From NCBI GenBank assembly GCA_965262745.1, contig OZ253558.1:1550001-1614000 (forward strand): a stretch of DNA of 64,000 nt, given 5' to 3'. The stretch comes from JAJECS01 sp965262745. Its GTDB lineage: Bacteria; Chloroflexota; UBA11872. The notes under the pieces are model-generated. The model worked only from the letters and a program-made list of their open reading frames with translations. It searched no databases and had not been told where the DNA came from. Made by a program: the position numbers and the translations under genes. How positions within the stretch are numbered: the first letter of the stretch is position 1; each line of letters starts with the position of its first letter. Shown here piece by piece: positions 1 to 8,481 of this stretch.

Positions 1-1
1 G

Positions 2-455
2 TCCGACAGCAACAGCAGCCCCAGCGAGTCGTTTCGCTGGAGCAATTGGGGCAGGGCCACGACGCTCACGGTCGCCACGGTGTTCCTGGGCCAGAGCATG
101 TCGGTGGCCGAATGCGGCACCGCCACCCTCACGGTCACCGTCACCAACGTGAAGGAAGCGCCCGCCCCCCCAGAATGTCCGTCTCACCACGGGAGCCGCT
201 TATCGGGTGCTCCGCTGGAACTCGCCGGACGATGATGGCGGGAGCCCGATAACCGGCTATGTCATTGGCAGCGGCTTTGTGAATAATGAGGGAGTGACGA
301 CACATTCGGGCAGCGCATCGGTCGGTCCGAACACGCGCAGCTACTCGTGGGGAACGTGGCCGCCGGGTGCGTCGAGACTCAGTGTCTCGATTCGGGCTGT
401 CAACGCGCAGGGCGAGGGTCCACGGGTGAGCGTGTCCATAGGGTTCTTTGACTAG
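2..455 (+). pseudogene. 3' end of fibronectin type III-like surface protein, frameshifted
   Basis: The window opens inside a gene. Frame 2 reads an extracellular-style beta-rich sequence ending in TLTVTVTNVKEAPAPP, a usual linker before a fibronectin type III module. The module itself (RWNSPDDDGGSPITGY, then RSYSWGTWPPGASRLSVSIRAVNAQGEGP) continues in frame 3 to the stop at 453-455. The switch falls in a run of seven C at 165-171; six C would restore one frame. Repeated modules of this kind are common in secreted or surface-anchored proteins. The 5' part lies outside the window, so total size and anchor are unknown. The shift may be a sequencing error, a true mutation or a variable tract. Confidence 0.6.
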
Positions 456-1898
456 CCACGCCTTGCTGCGTGGGATACGACAGCCGCCGTCGGCTGTCGT
501 GATCCGAGGGACCGGTCGCTTGCTGTTGCTAGGCGCGGTGGCGTTCTGGTGGGGTGCCGTACTGGCACCCCGGCTCGTGAGCCAGGCATTCCCTGCATGG
601 CTGCCCGTGGACCTGATCTGGCATCTGCAGCTGGATCCTGAGCAGGAGGGAAGTCTGGCCAACGCGGCCTCCGCTGCCACCTTCGCCGTGGCCTCGTTGC
701 TCGCGCTCGCGAACGCCATCGTAAGTTGGCGCAAGGCGACTGGCCGGATCACCGTCGGCGGGTGGGCAGTGCTCGCGTTGGTGACTGCGCTGCTTACCTG
801 GCTCGAGAGTACCGAGGTCCACAACGAGCAACTGGCAAGCACAAGTGCACTGGTGTTCGGCGCAGACCACATTGATGGACCCTGGACGCAGCTAGCCCTT
901 CTCAGTCCGGTAATCGTTGTGTTCGCGCTTGCGATTTGGGTGTTTCTCGCTCGGATTCTTGTAGGTCGGGAACCACGAATACTGTTCGCGCTCGGGCTCG
1001 GTGCTTGGCTGCTTGGCCTCATATTCGATGCCATACACCAGCCGTTTCTGATCCTGCATCGAGCTAGCGGCTTGGCAAGCATTGTCGAGGAGATGCTGGA
1101 GATCAGCGGAGCCTTGCTTATCGGTCTGAGCGCAGCCATCGCTATGGGGCAAATCGGGACGGGCACTAGCAGTGCCGATGGCATCCGCTGGCACCGCCTA
1201 GTGGCAGGATCCGTGGCAACCGTCACCGTGCTCGGCGGCCTCGCGGTAGCCTTCGTGTTTCAGATTCCTGTTGTCGATGCGCGCCCGCCGCCGCAGACCG
1301 ATAAGTTTATCCTAGATTTGCGCCATCAGGAGGCCATCGTTCAGCATTTGCGCATGCCAGCGTTCCCGATTGGTCGAATTGACCTTCGGCTTGACCATCG
1401 TGACCCCGATGGGCGCAGCGGATCTGTTGGCGTCCGCCTTAACCGAGCCGACGAGGAATCTGTCCGCATCCTGTCCCATGGATCGGTGCCGGTGCCTGCG
1501 AACGACGGTCTCCGACGGCGGAGCGTTGATCTCGAACCGCCGCTCGCCGAGGCTGAGGGCCTGCCGCTCACCTTGTCCGTGATAGCGGATATCGGCCACA
1601 AGGCCGACCTTCATATTCTTGGAGCGAAAGGAAATCCCATACCGGACGGACGGCTATGGATCAATGGCGCGTTGGCGTGGCCGGATCAGGACCTTGAGTT
1701 CGTGGCGTACAGCGCACCCCCGAACCCACGCGAAGCAAGCTACAGGCGCTCTGGTGGCTCGTAACTTCCGACTCGCGCTGGGCAGCGCTGCTGGCAAGCC
1801 TTGCTTTCGCGCTGACGCTCATCACGCTGACGTCGGCCGTCCTGGTAGCAAGCGTGACTCGGGTTCGAGGTGCTGGCTCCCTGGATGGGGTGACCTAG
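448..1898 (+). pseudogene. Multi-pass membrane protein with extracytoplasmic domain, frameshifted near the C-terminus
   Basis: Unrecognised family. Several hydrophobic helices occupy about residues 20-270, followed by a roughly 150-residue hydrophilic, probably beta-rich domain. The frame beginning at TTG 448 stops at 1764, but from about 1719 a second frame reads EPTRSKLQALWWLVTSD and then an obvious membrane helix (ALLASLAFALTLITL) to TAG 1896-1898. Adding one C to the run at 1717-1721 joins the frames, so the intact product would have a C-terminal membrane anchor. The start is uncertain; GTG 499 or a later TTG is possible because of the hairpin at 477-500. Its layout of N-terminal helices, soluble domain and C-terminal helix resembles the membrane protein at 52179-53612. 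Confidence 0.55.
477..500. terminator. GC-rich hairpin after the fibronectin-like gene
   Basis: A perfect 10-bp inverted repeat, ACGACAGCCG and CGGCTGTCGT, encloses the tetraloop CCGT and begins 22 bases after the stop of the upstream gene. No T-run follows, so it is only a candidate terminator. It also overlaps the first codons of the longest reading of the next frame, which argues that the next gene starts further downstream than 448. Confidence 0.4.
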
Positions 1899-2253
1899 GC
1901 AGAGCCACGCAGCACGTCGGTAGCGACCAGTACGTCGCCTCGTTGCTCGATCAGTCCGTTGTGCCACAGCGCCCCAAGTAGGTGCTGACCGTGCCACCGC
2001 TGAATTCGTAGTCTGCCGTGGCGGCAAGGTCGGCGTTCGCGACGCCCGCAGCACTGACCTCGACGACCGTGCGCGGCATGGGTGTTTCCTCTCGGCGCAG
2101 CCGCTGGCACGACATCTCCATCGCGGGCGCTACATCGGTCGTATCTGCGGCTGGCGCGCCCGCAGTCGCGAAGCCCTTAGTTGTCACGCCCATGCCGCGC
2201 TCGTCCACATCGATTTTCCCGTAGCGGCGCCGCACGCCCACAATGGCTTCCAC
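1895..2253 (-). pseudogene. Unknown protein, frameshifted coding remnant
   Basis: No family recognised. On the minus strand a frame reading YGKIDVDERGMGVTTKGF and VVEVSAAGVANADLAATADY stops at 1951, while the adjacent frame continues sensibly as ALWHNGLIEQRGDVLVATD to a TAG at 1895-1897. One extra G in the four-G run near 1976 would join them. The stop overlaps that of the convergent membrane gene in a CTAG. The 5' boundary is unclear: in-frame sequence continues upstream of the GTG at 2253 to a stop near 2340, and an AGGAGG lies further upstream in another frame. Composition and continuity suggest coding, but function is unknown. Confidence 0.3.
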
Positions 2254-2897
2254 GAGTCCCTTCGCCAGCGCCCAGGGCCGCGCCTGCGGCGCCTGGACGA
2301 CGATGCGTTCAATGAGCCACAGCCGACCGTCACCCGAGCGCTACGATGTGCCACGAAGGTCCTCCTTCACTGCGGCTCCTGCACTTAACCCCATCGCACG
2401 GAGCGGCCTTCCCGGTGTCAACAACGTGAGTGGGAACTACACCTAGATCGCCCCTCGACCTTCAGAGTTGACGCCTCCGGCAGGGACGCACTGACGTCGG
2501 GTTGGGATTCCCGGCAGGGTGCAGCCGTCGATGAACACGAGCGCAAGTCTCTTCGGCAGAAGACTGGGAGGCCGTCGACGGAACCGTGGCCACGACCTCG
2601 AGGACGGTCACCGGCCTGGGCCGCGAGACTTCTGCGATTTCAAGATGTGGGCTGACGGTGACGGAACTCGGAACATCGCCCTCCGCCATGGATCCAGGTC
2701 CCGCTTGATCAACAGAGCCGCACAGGACGCAGACGCATGGTCCCGATGCGAGCGGTGGCTACGATCAGCGCAAGGGAGGGGTCTAGCCACCGCACTTTGA
2801 GTCACGGCCTGCAACGAAACCTCTCACCGAAAGGCTCGTAGTACAGTGCAGGTCGGCCCGCCGGCACCGCGCGAATTCGGCCCCAGACCGCGCGAAT
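2254..2897. other. Region without a supported gene
   Basis: Short open frames on both strands show no recognisable motif and no convincing ribosome binding site leading into a plausible protein. An AGGAGG on the minus strand near 2360 may belong to the 5' part of the broken gene at 1895-2253. Nothing else is identified before tRNA-Phe. Confidence 0.4.
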
Positions 2898-2973
2898 GGC
2901 GAGATAGCTCAGTCGGTAGAGCAGTGGACTGAAAATCCATGTGTCGCCAGTTCGATTCTGGCTCTCGCCACCA
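2898..2973 (+). tRNA. tRNA-Phe (GAA)
   Basis: A full cloverleaf is visible. Acceptor strands GGCGAGA and TCTCGCC pair, the D-arm contains AGCTCAGTCGGTAGAGC, the anticodon loop CTGAAAA gives anticodon GAA, the T-arm contains GTTCGATTC, and the 3' CCA is encoded at 2971-2973. Length is 76 bases. It stands alone, with no neighbouring tRNA. Confidence 0.97.
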
Positions 2974-3180
2974 GGGATGACCCGTCGGCAGCGACGCGCC
3001 CCGCGAACTGATCCGTACGCCCGCGCCCGCTTGCGCACCTATTTGACGGTCTCCGCCAATTGATGCCGGGACCGCAAGCCTGCGGCCGGTGGGGCACCTT
3101 GTTGCAGCGATGAGGCATGGCGAGCCGTCGCCTGGAGACAGACGCGCGACGCGCACGGTGCGGGCACCGCCGAACGAGGG

Positions 3181-3207
3181 CTGGATTCCCGCGTTCGCGG
3201 GAAGGAC
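3181..3207. repeat. Dispersed REP-like palindrome (copy 1)
   Basis: CTGGATTCCCGC, loop GTTC, then GCGGGAA: a 7-bp stem TTCCCGC/GCGGGAA at 3186-3203. A second copy with loop TTTC lies at 46034-46063. Elements of this consensus are widely dispersed in intergenic DNA of many bacteria. Here it sits 41 bases past the stop of the convergent cyclophilin gene. Confidence 0.7.
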
Positions 3208-3247
3208 CTAGCGCGGGTGACCGGCTAGTCAACCCTGGCCGATGGTG

Positions 3248-3907
3248 CTAGCAGCCGCTGTAGATGGTCATGCTGGGAAGGCAGCCGAAATTGATCTTCA
3301 CGGTCTGAATCGTGACCTCCTCCAGCGGCGAAGACACCTCACCGTCCGGCCCCGGACCAAGCGGGACGCTGCCCAACTTGTCCAGCGTCGCCAGCGACGG
3401 CGCGTGGTTCTCCTTGACGCGTCCAAAGATCGTGTAGTTCGGCGGCAACTCGGCGTCCGAGACGTCGCTGAGCAGGATGAAGAATCGCGACCCGTTGGAG
3501 TTCGGCGCGCCTGAATTCGCCATGACAAGATCGCCGCGCTGGTACGGCTGCTGCGGCGGCTCGATCTCGAAGGTATAGCCCGCGTCGCCGGTGCCGGTTC
3601 CGGTGGGATCGCCGGTTTCTATGAGCACGCCTGGAACCACACGGTGCACCGTCATGCCATCGAAGTAACCTTCCTCGGCCAGAAACAGGAAGCTGTTGAC
3701 CGCCCGCGGCGCTTCTGGCGGCACGAGGTTGAAGGTCATGCGTCCCAGGCTCGTGGTGAATATGGCGCTGTAGGGTCGAACCTCATCAACAGTCATCGGC
3801 GGCTCGGCCGCGAACGTTGGCGGACCCTCCGGTTCGGGCTCTCCGCACGCGGCGACCGCAACAGCCACGATCGCCAAAACCAACGCAATCACGATTGCTC
3901 GCCACAT
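3248..3907 (-). CDS. Secreted cyclophilin-type peptidyl-prolyl isomerase lipoprotein (divergent copy)
   Basis: Predicted prolyl cis-trans isomerase of 219 residues acting outside the membrane. The ATG at 3907 begins MWRAIVIALV, a hydrophobic signal ending in VAAC with the lipobox Cys at 21, so the start is well supported; a longer reading upstream is not needed. The cyclophilin domain covers about residues 55-205, with VHRVVPGVLIETGDPTG in place of the standard FHR..FM.QGGD and NSNGSRFFILL for the substrate pocket. Loss of the usual Phe-Met-Gln residues suggests altered or weak catalysis. It is much more diverged than the three tandem copies at 24-27 kb. It is monocistronic, with GGAG upstream of the start. 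Confidence 0.88.
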   Translation of the reverse strand: MWRAIVIALVLAIVAVAVAACGEPEPEGPPTFAAEPPMTVDEVRPYSAIFTTSLGRMTFNLVPPEAPRAVNSFLFLAEEGYFDGMTVHRVVPGVLIETGDPTGTGTGDAGYTFEIEPPQQPYQRGDLVMANSGAPNSNGSRFFILLSDVSDAELPPNYTIFGRVKENHAPSLATLDKLGSVPLGPGPDGEVSSPLEEVTIQTVKINFGCLPSMTIYSGC

Positions 3908-4061
3908 TGCCCTTTGCTCCGCATCCAGCGTTCGGCTCGCCCCCATTCTGCCGCGTCGGCCGCGCAATCGCCATGGAGCACGCGCTGGGCCGGCCGCCGG
4001 GTTCCATGCGCTACGGTTTCCACGACAGTGCCGGGGACGCCGCTGCGCGTGAGGTGGACTC

Positions 4062-4826
4062 GTGAGTATCGACGTCGACCAATGCGTGGCCGACATCCTC
4101 GACATCGGGCACTGCGTCTTGCCTCGGCACTTTCCGACGCCGGCGATCGACGCCTTCCACGACGGGTTCTTGCCGCTGCTGGCGAAGGTCGCCGAGCGCA
4201 TCCCCGAGGGCAACCGCCGGGCAAACCGATGGGCAATCGGCCTGCCCTTCGCGCCGCCCTTCTATCAATCCGCGTTCTTCAACGACGACATCGTCAACGA
4301 GATTGTCAGTCGCATCCTGGGCGAGAGCATGTTCATCGGCTACTACGGCACCGACACCCCGGTGGCGGGATCGGAGGACCAGCAGGTGCACTCGGACATT
4401 CGCCCGCTGTTCCCTGAGCAGCCGGACCTGCGCTATCCGCCTCCAACGCTGTCGGTGCGATTCACGACCGTGGACATGACCCTCGAGAATGGGCCTTACT
4501 CCACATCGGAACGGACCCAGCACCTCTCCAGGGACGAGGCGCGAGCGAAAATCCAGGCGGGCGAAATCGAGCTCGCGCCGCTGCTGCTGTCGGCCGGCGA
4601 CGTCCTCATCAGCGACCCGCGCACACTTCACCGCGGCACGGCGAATCGCACGGACGCGCCGCGTCCCTTCGCCGTGATCGTCTACAACCGCAACTGGTAC
4701 CACCTCGATGGTGAGCTGCGGCTGGAGGCCAACGAGGACACGCCAATGCTGTTGGAGTCGTTCTACCAGACGCTCCCAGCGACGGAGCGGAAGCTTCTGC
4801 GCCGGGTCCCGAGGACGGATGGTTAG
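4062..4826 (+). CDS. Phytanoyl-CoA dioxygenase (PhyH) family oxygenase
   Basis: A 254-residue Fe(II)/2-oxoglutarate-dependent oxygenase-like protein; substrate unknown. The iron ligands expected of the family are visible: HSD within QQVHSDI (about residue 110) and a distal His in TLHRGTANR followed by the Arg that would hold 2-oxoglutarate (DAPRPF). No signal peptide, so cytoplasmic. The start is GTG 4062 with GAGGTG just upstream. Its stop overlaps the GrpB start by eight bases. Proteins of this family in environmental bacteria hydroxylate many small molecules, so no pathway is claimed. Confidence 0.85.
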   Translation: MSIDVDQCVADILDIGHCVLPRHFPTPAIDAFHDGFLPLLAKVAERIPEGNRRANRWAIGLPFAPPFYQSAFFNDDIVNEIVSRILGESMFIGYYGTDTPVAGSEDQQVHSDIRPLFPEQPDLRYPPPTLSVRFTTVDMTLENGPYSTSERTQHLSRDEARAKIQAGEIELAPLLLSAGDVLISDPRTLHRGTANRTDAPRPFAVIVYNRNWYHLDGELRLEANEDTPMLLESFYQTLPATERKLLRRVPRTDG

Positions 4827-5387
4827 TTTGAAGCGCCCTATCGTTCGCGTACCAGTGGAGACTTGCCTCGTCGTCGTCCCCTACGACCCCCGGTGGCCGG
4901 CCATGTACGAGCAAGAACGGGCGGAGATTGCCGCATGCATCGGCCAACACATCCTGCGCATCGAACATGCGGGAAGCACCTCCATCCCCGGCATGGCCGG
5001 AAAGCCAACCGTCGACATCCTGGTGGGCGTGCGCGACTGGAACGAGGCCAGGAGCACCTTCGAGCCGTTGGCCGAAATCGGATGGGAGTTCCGCGGCGAG
5101 CGCGGCATGCCGCGCCGGCATCTCTTTCGCCGGCTCAATAGGCACGGACGGCGCACGCACCAACTGCACATGCTCGAAGTGATCCACTCCGAATGGGACG
5201 CGATGCTGCTGTTCCGCGACTAGTCCGCTCTCATCCGGATGCAGCAGCGGAGTACCAGCGGTTGAAACTCGACCTAGCGCGGCGATTTCCCGACAAGCGG
5301 GGCGAGTACACGGCAGGGAAAGAATCGTTCGTGAAGGGAATCTTGAAACAGGCGCGTCGAGCGCGTGACGCGACAACGGGAGCGTGA
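4819..5387 (+). pseudogene. GrpB/UPF0157 family nucleotidyltransferase-fold protein, frameshifted
   Basis: GrpB-like proteins share the nucleotidyltransferase fold, with uncertain function. The signature is clear: VVVPYDPRWPAMYEQER, then IEHAGSTSIPGMAGKPTVDI carrying the GS motif and an acidic residue. The first frame (ATG 4819, overlapping the preceding stop) ends at TAG 5221-5223 directly after LLFRD. The typical GrpB C-terminus RSHPDAAAEYQRLKLDLA continues in another frame to 5387. One extra T after GAC at 5218-5220 would give FRDLVRSHPD without a break. The family is usually 170-190 residues, matching the restored length of about 189. Confidence 0.8.
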
Positions 5388-5486
5388 TTCTGCGCCGGGT
5401 CGAGCGACTCGGCCGGCCTCGGTCCAGCCAGACCGCTCGGCGCTAGACTTTAGGCTGCGCGATCTCGGGCATGACGGGCCAGCACC

Positions 5487-6335
5487 ATGACGCTTTCCGA
5501 TCAACAAGTGACGTTCTTCGAGACCTTCGGCTACCTGGCTTTCCCAGGGCTCTTCGCTGAGGAAGTCGAGGCGATTACCGCGGAGTTCGAGCGCATTTGG
5601 GCGGATCACGGCGGCGGCCACAACCGTCAAGCGCACGATCATGAACGTCGTTCGGCCCTGGTCCCGTTCATCGACCTCAGCGAGTATCTGAGCGCGCTGC
5701 TGGACGACCCGCGCGTCGACGGCGTCGCCAGCGCGTTGCTCGGGGACGACTACAACTACGAGGCGAGCGACGGCAATTTCTACGTCGGCGACACGGACTG
5801 GCACTCCGACGGGTTTGCCCGCAGGAAGTATCGCTTCCTCAAATTCGCTTTCTACCTGGACCCCGTCACGCGCGAGACAGGGTGCCTGCGCGTGATCCCG
5901 GGCAGCCATCGTCGCGGCGACGGCTATGCCGAGGCGCTTCAGCAAATCATGGCGAGCAGCCAGTCGGGATCTACCGAGGACGAACTCGGCATCTCGGGCC
6001 GCGACGTGCCCGCCGTGGCTCTGGAATCGCAGCCGGGCGACATGGTGATGTTCAACCAGGACCTCAAGCACGCGTCGTATGGGGGCGGGACCCGGCGGCG
6101 CATGTTCACCATTAACGTGTCGCAGCGCTTTGACGATGACGACCTGGCGGCGCTGCGGAAGGACATCTCGTCGCTCGTCAGGTTCTGGGCCGAGCGGGCC
6201 TACGGCGAGACGATGATCCGCACGGCCGGCCCGCGGCGCATGCGGCATCTGGAGCAGCGGCTCGCCAACGACGGGCACCTGCCCGAGCTGGTGCGCCAGG
6301 CGCGTCAGGAAATGGGCGAGCCATCCCGCGGATAG
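5487..6335 (+). CDS. Phytanoyl-CoA dioxygenase (PhyH) family oxygenase
   Basis: A 282-residue non-haem iron, 2-oxoglutarate-dependent oxygenase-like protein. It opens with the family N-terminus (LSDQQVTFFETFGYLAFPGLF), has the HxD motif in DTDWHSDGF near residue 110, GCLRVIPGSHRRG in the core, and a distal His and Arg in DLKHASYGGGTRRRMF. The set of ligands looks complete, so it should be active; substrate unknown. It is only distantly similar to the PhyH protein at 4062-4826. The ATG 5487 start follows AGCACC with a weak ribosome binding site. Confidence 0.88.
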   Translation: MTLSDQQVTFFETFGYLAFPGLFAEEVEAITAEFERIWADHGGGHNRQAHDHERRSALVPFIDLSEYLSALLDDPRVDGVASALLGDDYNYEASDGNFYVGDTDWHSDGFARRKYRFLKFAFYLDPVTRETGCLRVIPGSHRRGDGYAEALQQIMASSQSGSTEDELGISGRDVPAVALESQPGDMVMFNQDLKHASYGGGTRRRMFTINVSQRFDDDDLAALRKDISSLVRFWAERAYGETMIRTAGPRRMRHLEQRLANDGHLPELVRQARQEMGEPSRG

Positions 6336-6370
6336 CCCGCGGCGCGGACTGCGGGAGCTGACGGTCGCCG

Positions 6371-6952
6371 ATGGACTGCGAAGCGTGGAACCAGCTCTAT
6401 GTCGGGGCGGACCCCGATCCAGGCACGGGTACCGAGGGGCTCTTCATGGCCGCCGCCGCTGAACTCGATCCGGGGCGCGCGGTTGACCTCGGGTGCGGGC
6501 CCGGGGCGCTCGCGCTTGGGCTGGCGGAGCTTGGCTGGCGGGTCACCGGCGTGGACTTCGCCGAGGCGGCCATTGATCTGGCCCGCGCCGCCGCGCAAGA
6601 CCGCGGCCTCGCGGCAACGTTCGTCGCAGCGAATGTGGCGCAATGGCAGCCGCCCCAGCCATTCGACCTCGTCATCAGCGCTTATGCCCTACCGCCCAAG
6701 GGCCCGGACCGGGACGCCGTCCTCGCCACGGCATCGAGCGCGCTAAGGGCTGGCGGCACGCTCATCGTGGCGGAGTGGGAGCGCGCCATGGCTGCGGAGT
6801 GGCGCTTTATGGCAGCGGACTCACTGGCCTCCGTCGATGAAGTCGTGGCGGCGCTGGCCGGACTAGTTATCGACCGCGCGGAGGTGCTCGACGTCAAGAT
6901 GCGCGGCTCGCTGGCAAAGAGCGCATTCGTACAGGCGCACAAGCGCGCGTAG
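6371..6952 (+). CDS. Class I SAM-dependent methyltransferase
   Basis: A small (193-residue) methyltransferase of the UbiE/tellurite-resistance type. Motif I is AVDLGCGPGALAL, motif II VTGVDFAEAAID, and FDLVISAYALPP follows at the usual motif IV place. The domain fills nearly the whole protein, so substrate recognition must lie in loops; target not predictable. It starts 35 bases after the PhyH stop, on the same strand, and may be co-transcribed with it. Confidence 0.85.
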   Translation: MDCEAWNQLYVGADPDPGTGTEGLFMAAAAELDPGRAVDLGCGPGALALGLAELGWRVTGVDFAEAAIDLARAAAQDRGLAATFVAANVAQWQPPQPFDLVISAYALPPKGPDRDAVLATASSALRAGGTLIVAEWERAMAAEWRFMAADSLASVDEVVAALAGLVIDRAEVLDVKMRGSLAKSAFVQAHKRA

Positions 6953-7090
6953 CCATCAGTCCTGCCGCGCCAGAGGCCCTTCGACCCATCAACGCTCCGC
7001 CAACGGTCGTCGGCAGGCGCCGCGGCGTACGGTTAGGCTGTGACCGCTGCCGGACCTTGGGCTCAGTGACCAGACTGCATAGGTGAAGCG

Positions 7091-8386
7091 ATGACAACAG
7101 CGATCCCAGGCGACCACGAGTGCTTCAGCGAGGACTGGCAACGCACGAATCCCGACCTCGTGCTCTATCTGCCCAAGGAGCCGTCGTTCTACATCGAGGC
7201 GGTGGACCACGTCCTGGTGGACGTCACGCCGGGCGGCGATCTGCTGGCGATCTTCGCGCTGGCCACCAAGCCGCAAGGCGCGGACTACCGGGTCGCCTAC
7301 TCCCGCAGCGCCGACGGCGGCCGATCCTGGTCACCGGTTGGCATCATCGACGGCCCCGGCGCCAAGCCGGGACAGGTCAGCGCGTTCGGGTTTCCGGTCA
7401 TCAGCCGGCGCGGGCGCATCTATTGCTTCTACAACCACGGCCGGGCCATCGGCGACAGCTATCAGACCAGCTTCCTGCGCTGCAAGTACTCGGACGACGA
7501 CGGCCGCACGTGGATCGACAGCGAGGTCAGGATCCCCTACCGATCCAGCGCCAACGACCATCCCGACCGCTCGATTGGCGCCAACTGCGTGGTCTGGCAG
7601 AAGCCCATCCGCGATGCTCAAGACCGCCCCATCGTCGGCTTCACTCGCTGGACGAACTCGTACATCAAATCGGCGCGCCGCGAGGATGACTTCACCATGT
7701 CCCGGCGCGACAGCCAGGCCGAGTTCATGCGATTCGAGAACATCGACGAGGCGCCGCATCCACGCGATGTTCAGATCACCTGGCTACAGGACGACGACAC
7801 GGCCATTCGCGTGCCCGTGCCCTATGAGCCGGAGGCGTCGCGCAACTATTCCTATTGTGAGGAGCCCAGCGCGGTCCTGCTGCCGGACGGCCGCCTGTTC
7901 ACGGTGGCGCGCACGGCGACGGGTCAGATCTGGTACACGGTCTCGACCGACGACGGTCGCACCTGGCGCCCGACGGAACCTCTGCTCAACCGTGACGATG
8001 GGGCGCCCATGCTCAACCCCGTCTCGCCGAGTCCCATCTTCGCGCTGGACGATGGCCGGTTCCTGCTCATGCTGCAAAACCACGACGGGCATGGGTATGG
8101 CGGCCGCGGGCCGCGCGATTTCCATGCCCGGCGACCGCAGTTCATCGCCGTGGGCGAATACCGGCCCAACGCTCATCAGCCCATTTGGTTCAGCCAGCCC
8201 CACCTGCTCTTCGACACCCAGAACATTGGGGTATTTCCCTTCTACATGAAGTGGCTGTCGATGTACGCCAGCGTCACCGAGCACCAAGGCGAGCGCGTCC
8301 TGTGGTACGCCGACCGCAAGATCTTCGGTCTGGGCCGCTACATCACCGACGATCTGCTGGCCCCGTTGACGGTGCCCTCGGCCTAG
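7091..8386 (+). CDS. Sialidase/neuraminidase-like beta-propeller protein (BNR/Asp-box)
   Basis: A 431-residue protein with at least three Asp-box motifs, SADGGRSWSP, SDDDGRTWID and STDDGRTWRP, the hairpin signature of six-bladed sialidase propellers. Start ATG 7091 has AGGTGA eight bases upstream. No signal peptide is visible, so if it is an exo-sialidase-like hydrolase it would act on imported glycans, or the family member has another role. The arginine triad could not be assigned by eye. The TauD-type gene follows on the same strand, 95 bases later. Confidence 0.8.
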   Translation: MTTAIPGDHECFSEDWQRTNPDLVLYLPKEPSFYIEAVDHVLVDVTPGGDLLAIFALATKPQGADYRVAYSRSADGGRSWSPVGIIDGPGAKPGQVSAFGFPVISRRGRIYCFYNHGRAIGDSYQTSFLRCKYSDDDGRTWIDSEVRIPYRSSANDHPDRSIGANCVVWQKPIRDAQDRPIVGFTRWTNSYIKSARREDDFTMSRRDSQAEFMRFENIDEAPHPRDVQITWLQDDDTAIRVPVPYEPEASRNYSYCEEPSAVLLPDGRLFTVARTATGQIWYTVSTDDGRTWRPTEPLLNRDDGAPMLNPVSPSPIFALDDGRFLLMLQNHDGHGYGGRGPRDFHARRPQFIAVGEYRPNAHQPIWFSQPHLLFDTQNIGVFPFYMKWLSMYASVTEHQGERVLWYADRKIFGLGRYITDDLLAPLTVPSA

Positions 8387-8481
8387 CGCCCGGGGCGGCC
8401 AGATCCAAGCCGGGCGCTGCTACGATTGTCGCCCTATGTCCCGCAGCGCGTGCGGGTCTCCCCAGAGTCGAGCACGGCCCC

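Noticed and set aside
141..1226. Long minus-strand open frame opposite the membrane gene
   Set aside because: Arg/Ser/Pro-rich with no motif; it is the antisense of clear membrane-protein coding.
2462..2800. Short frames before tRNA-Phe on both strands
   Set aside because: No motif, no ribosome site that fits, and mutually overlapping.
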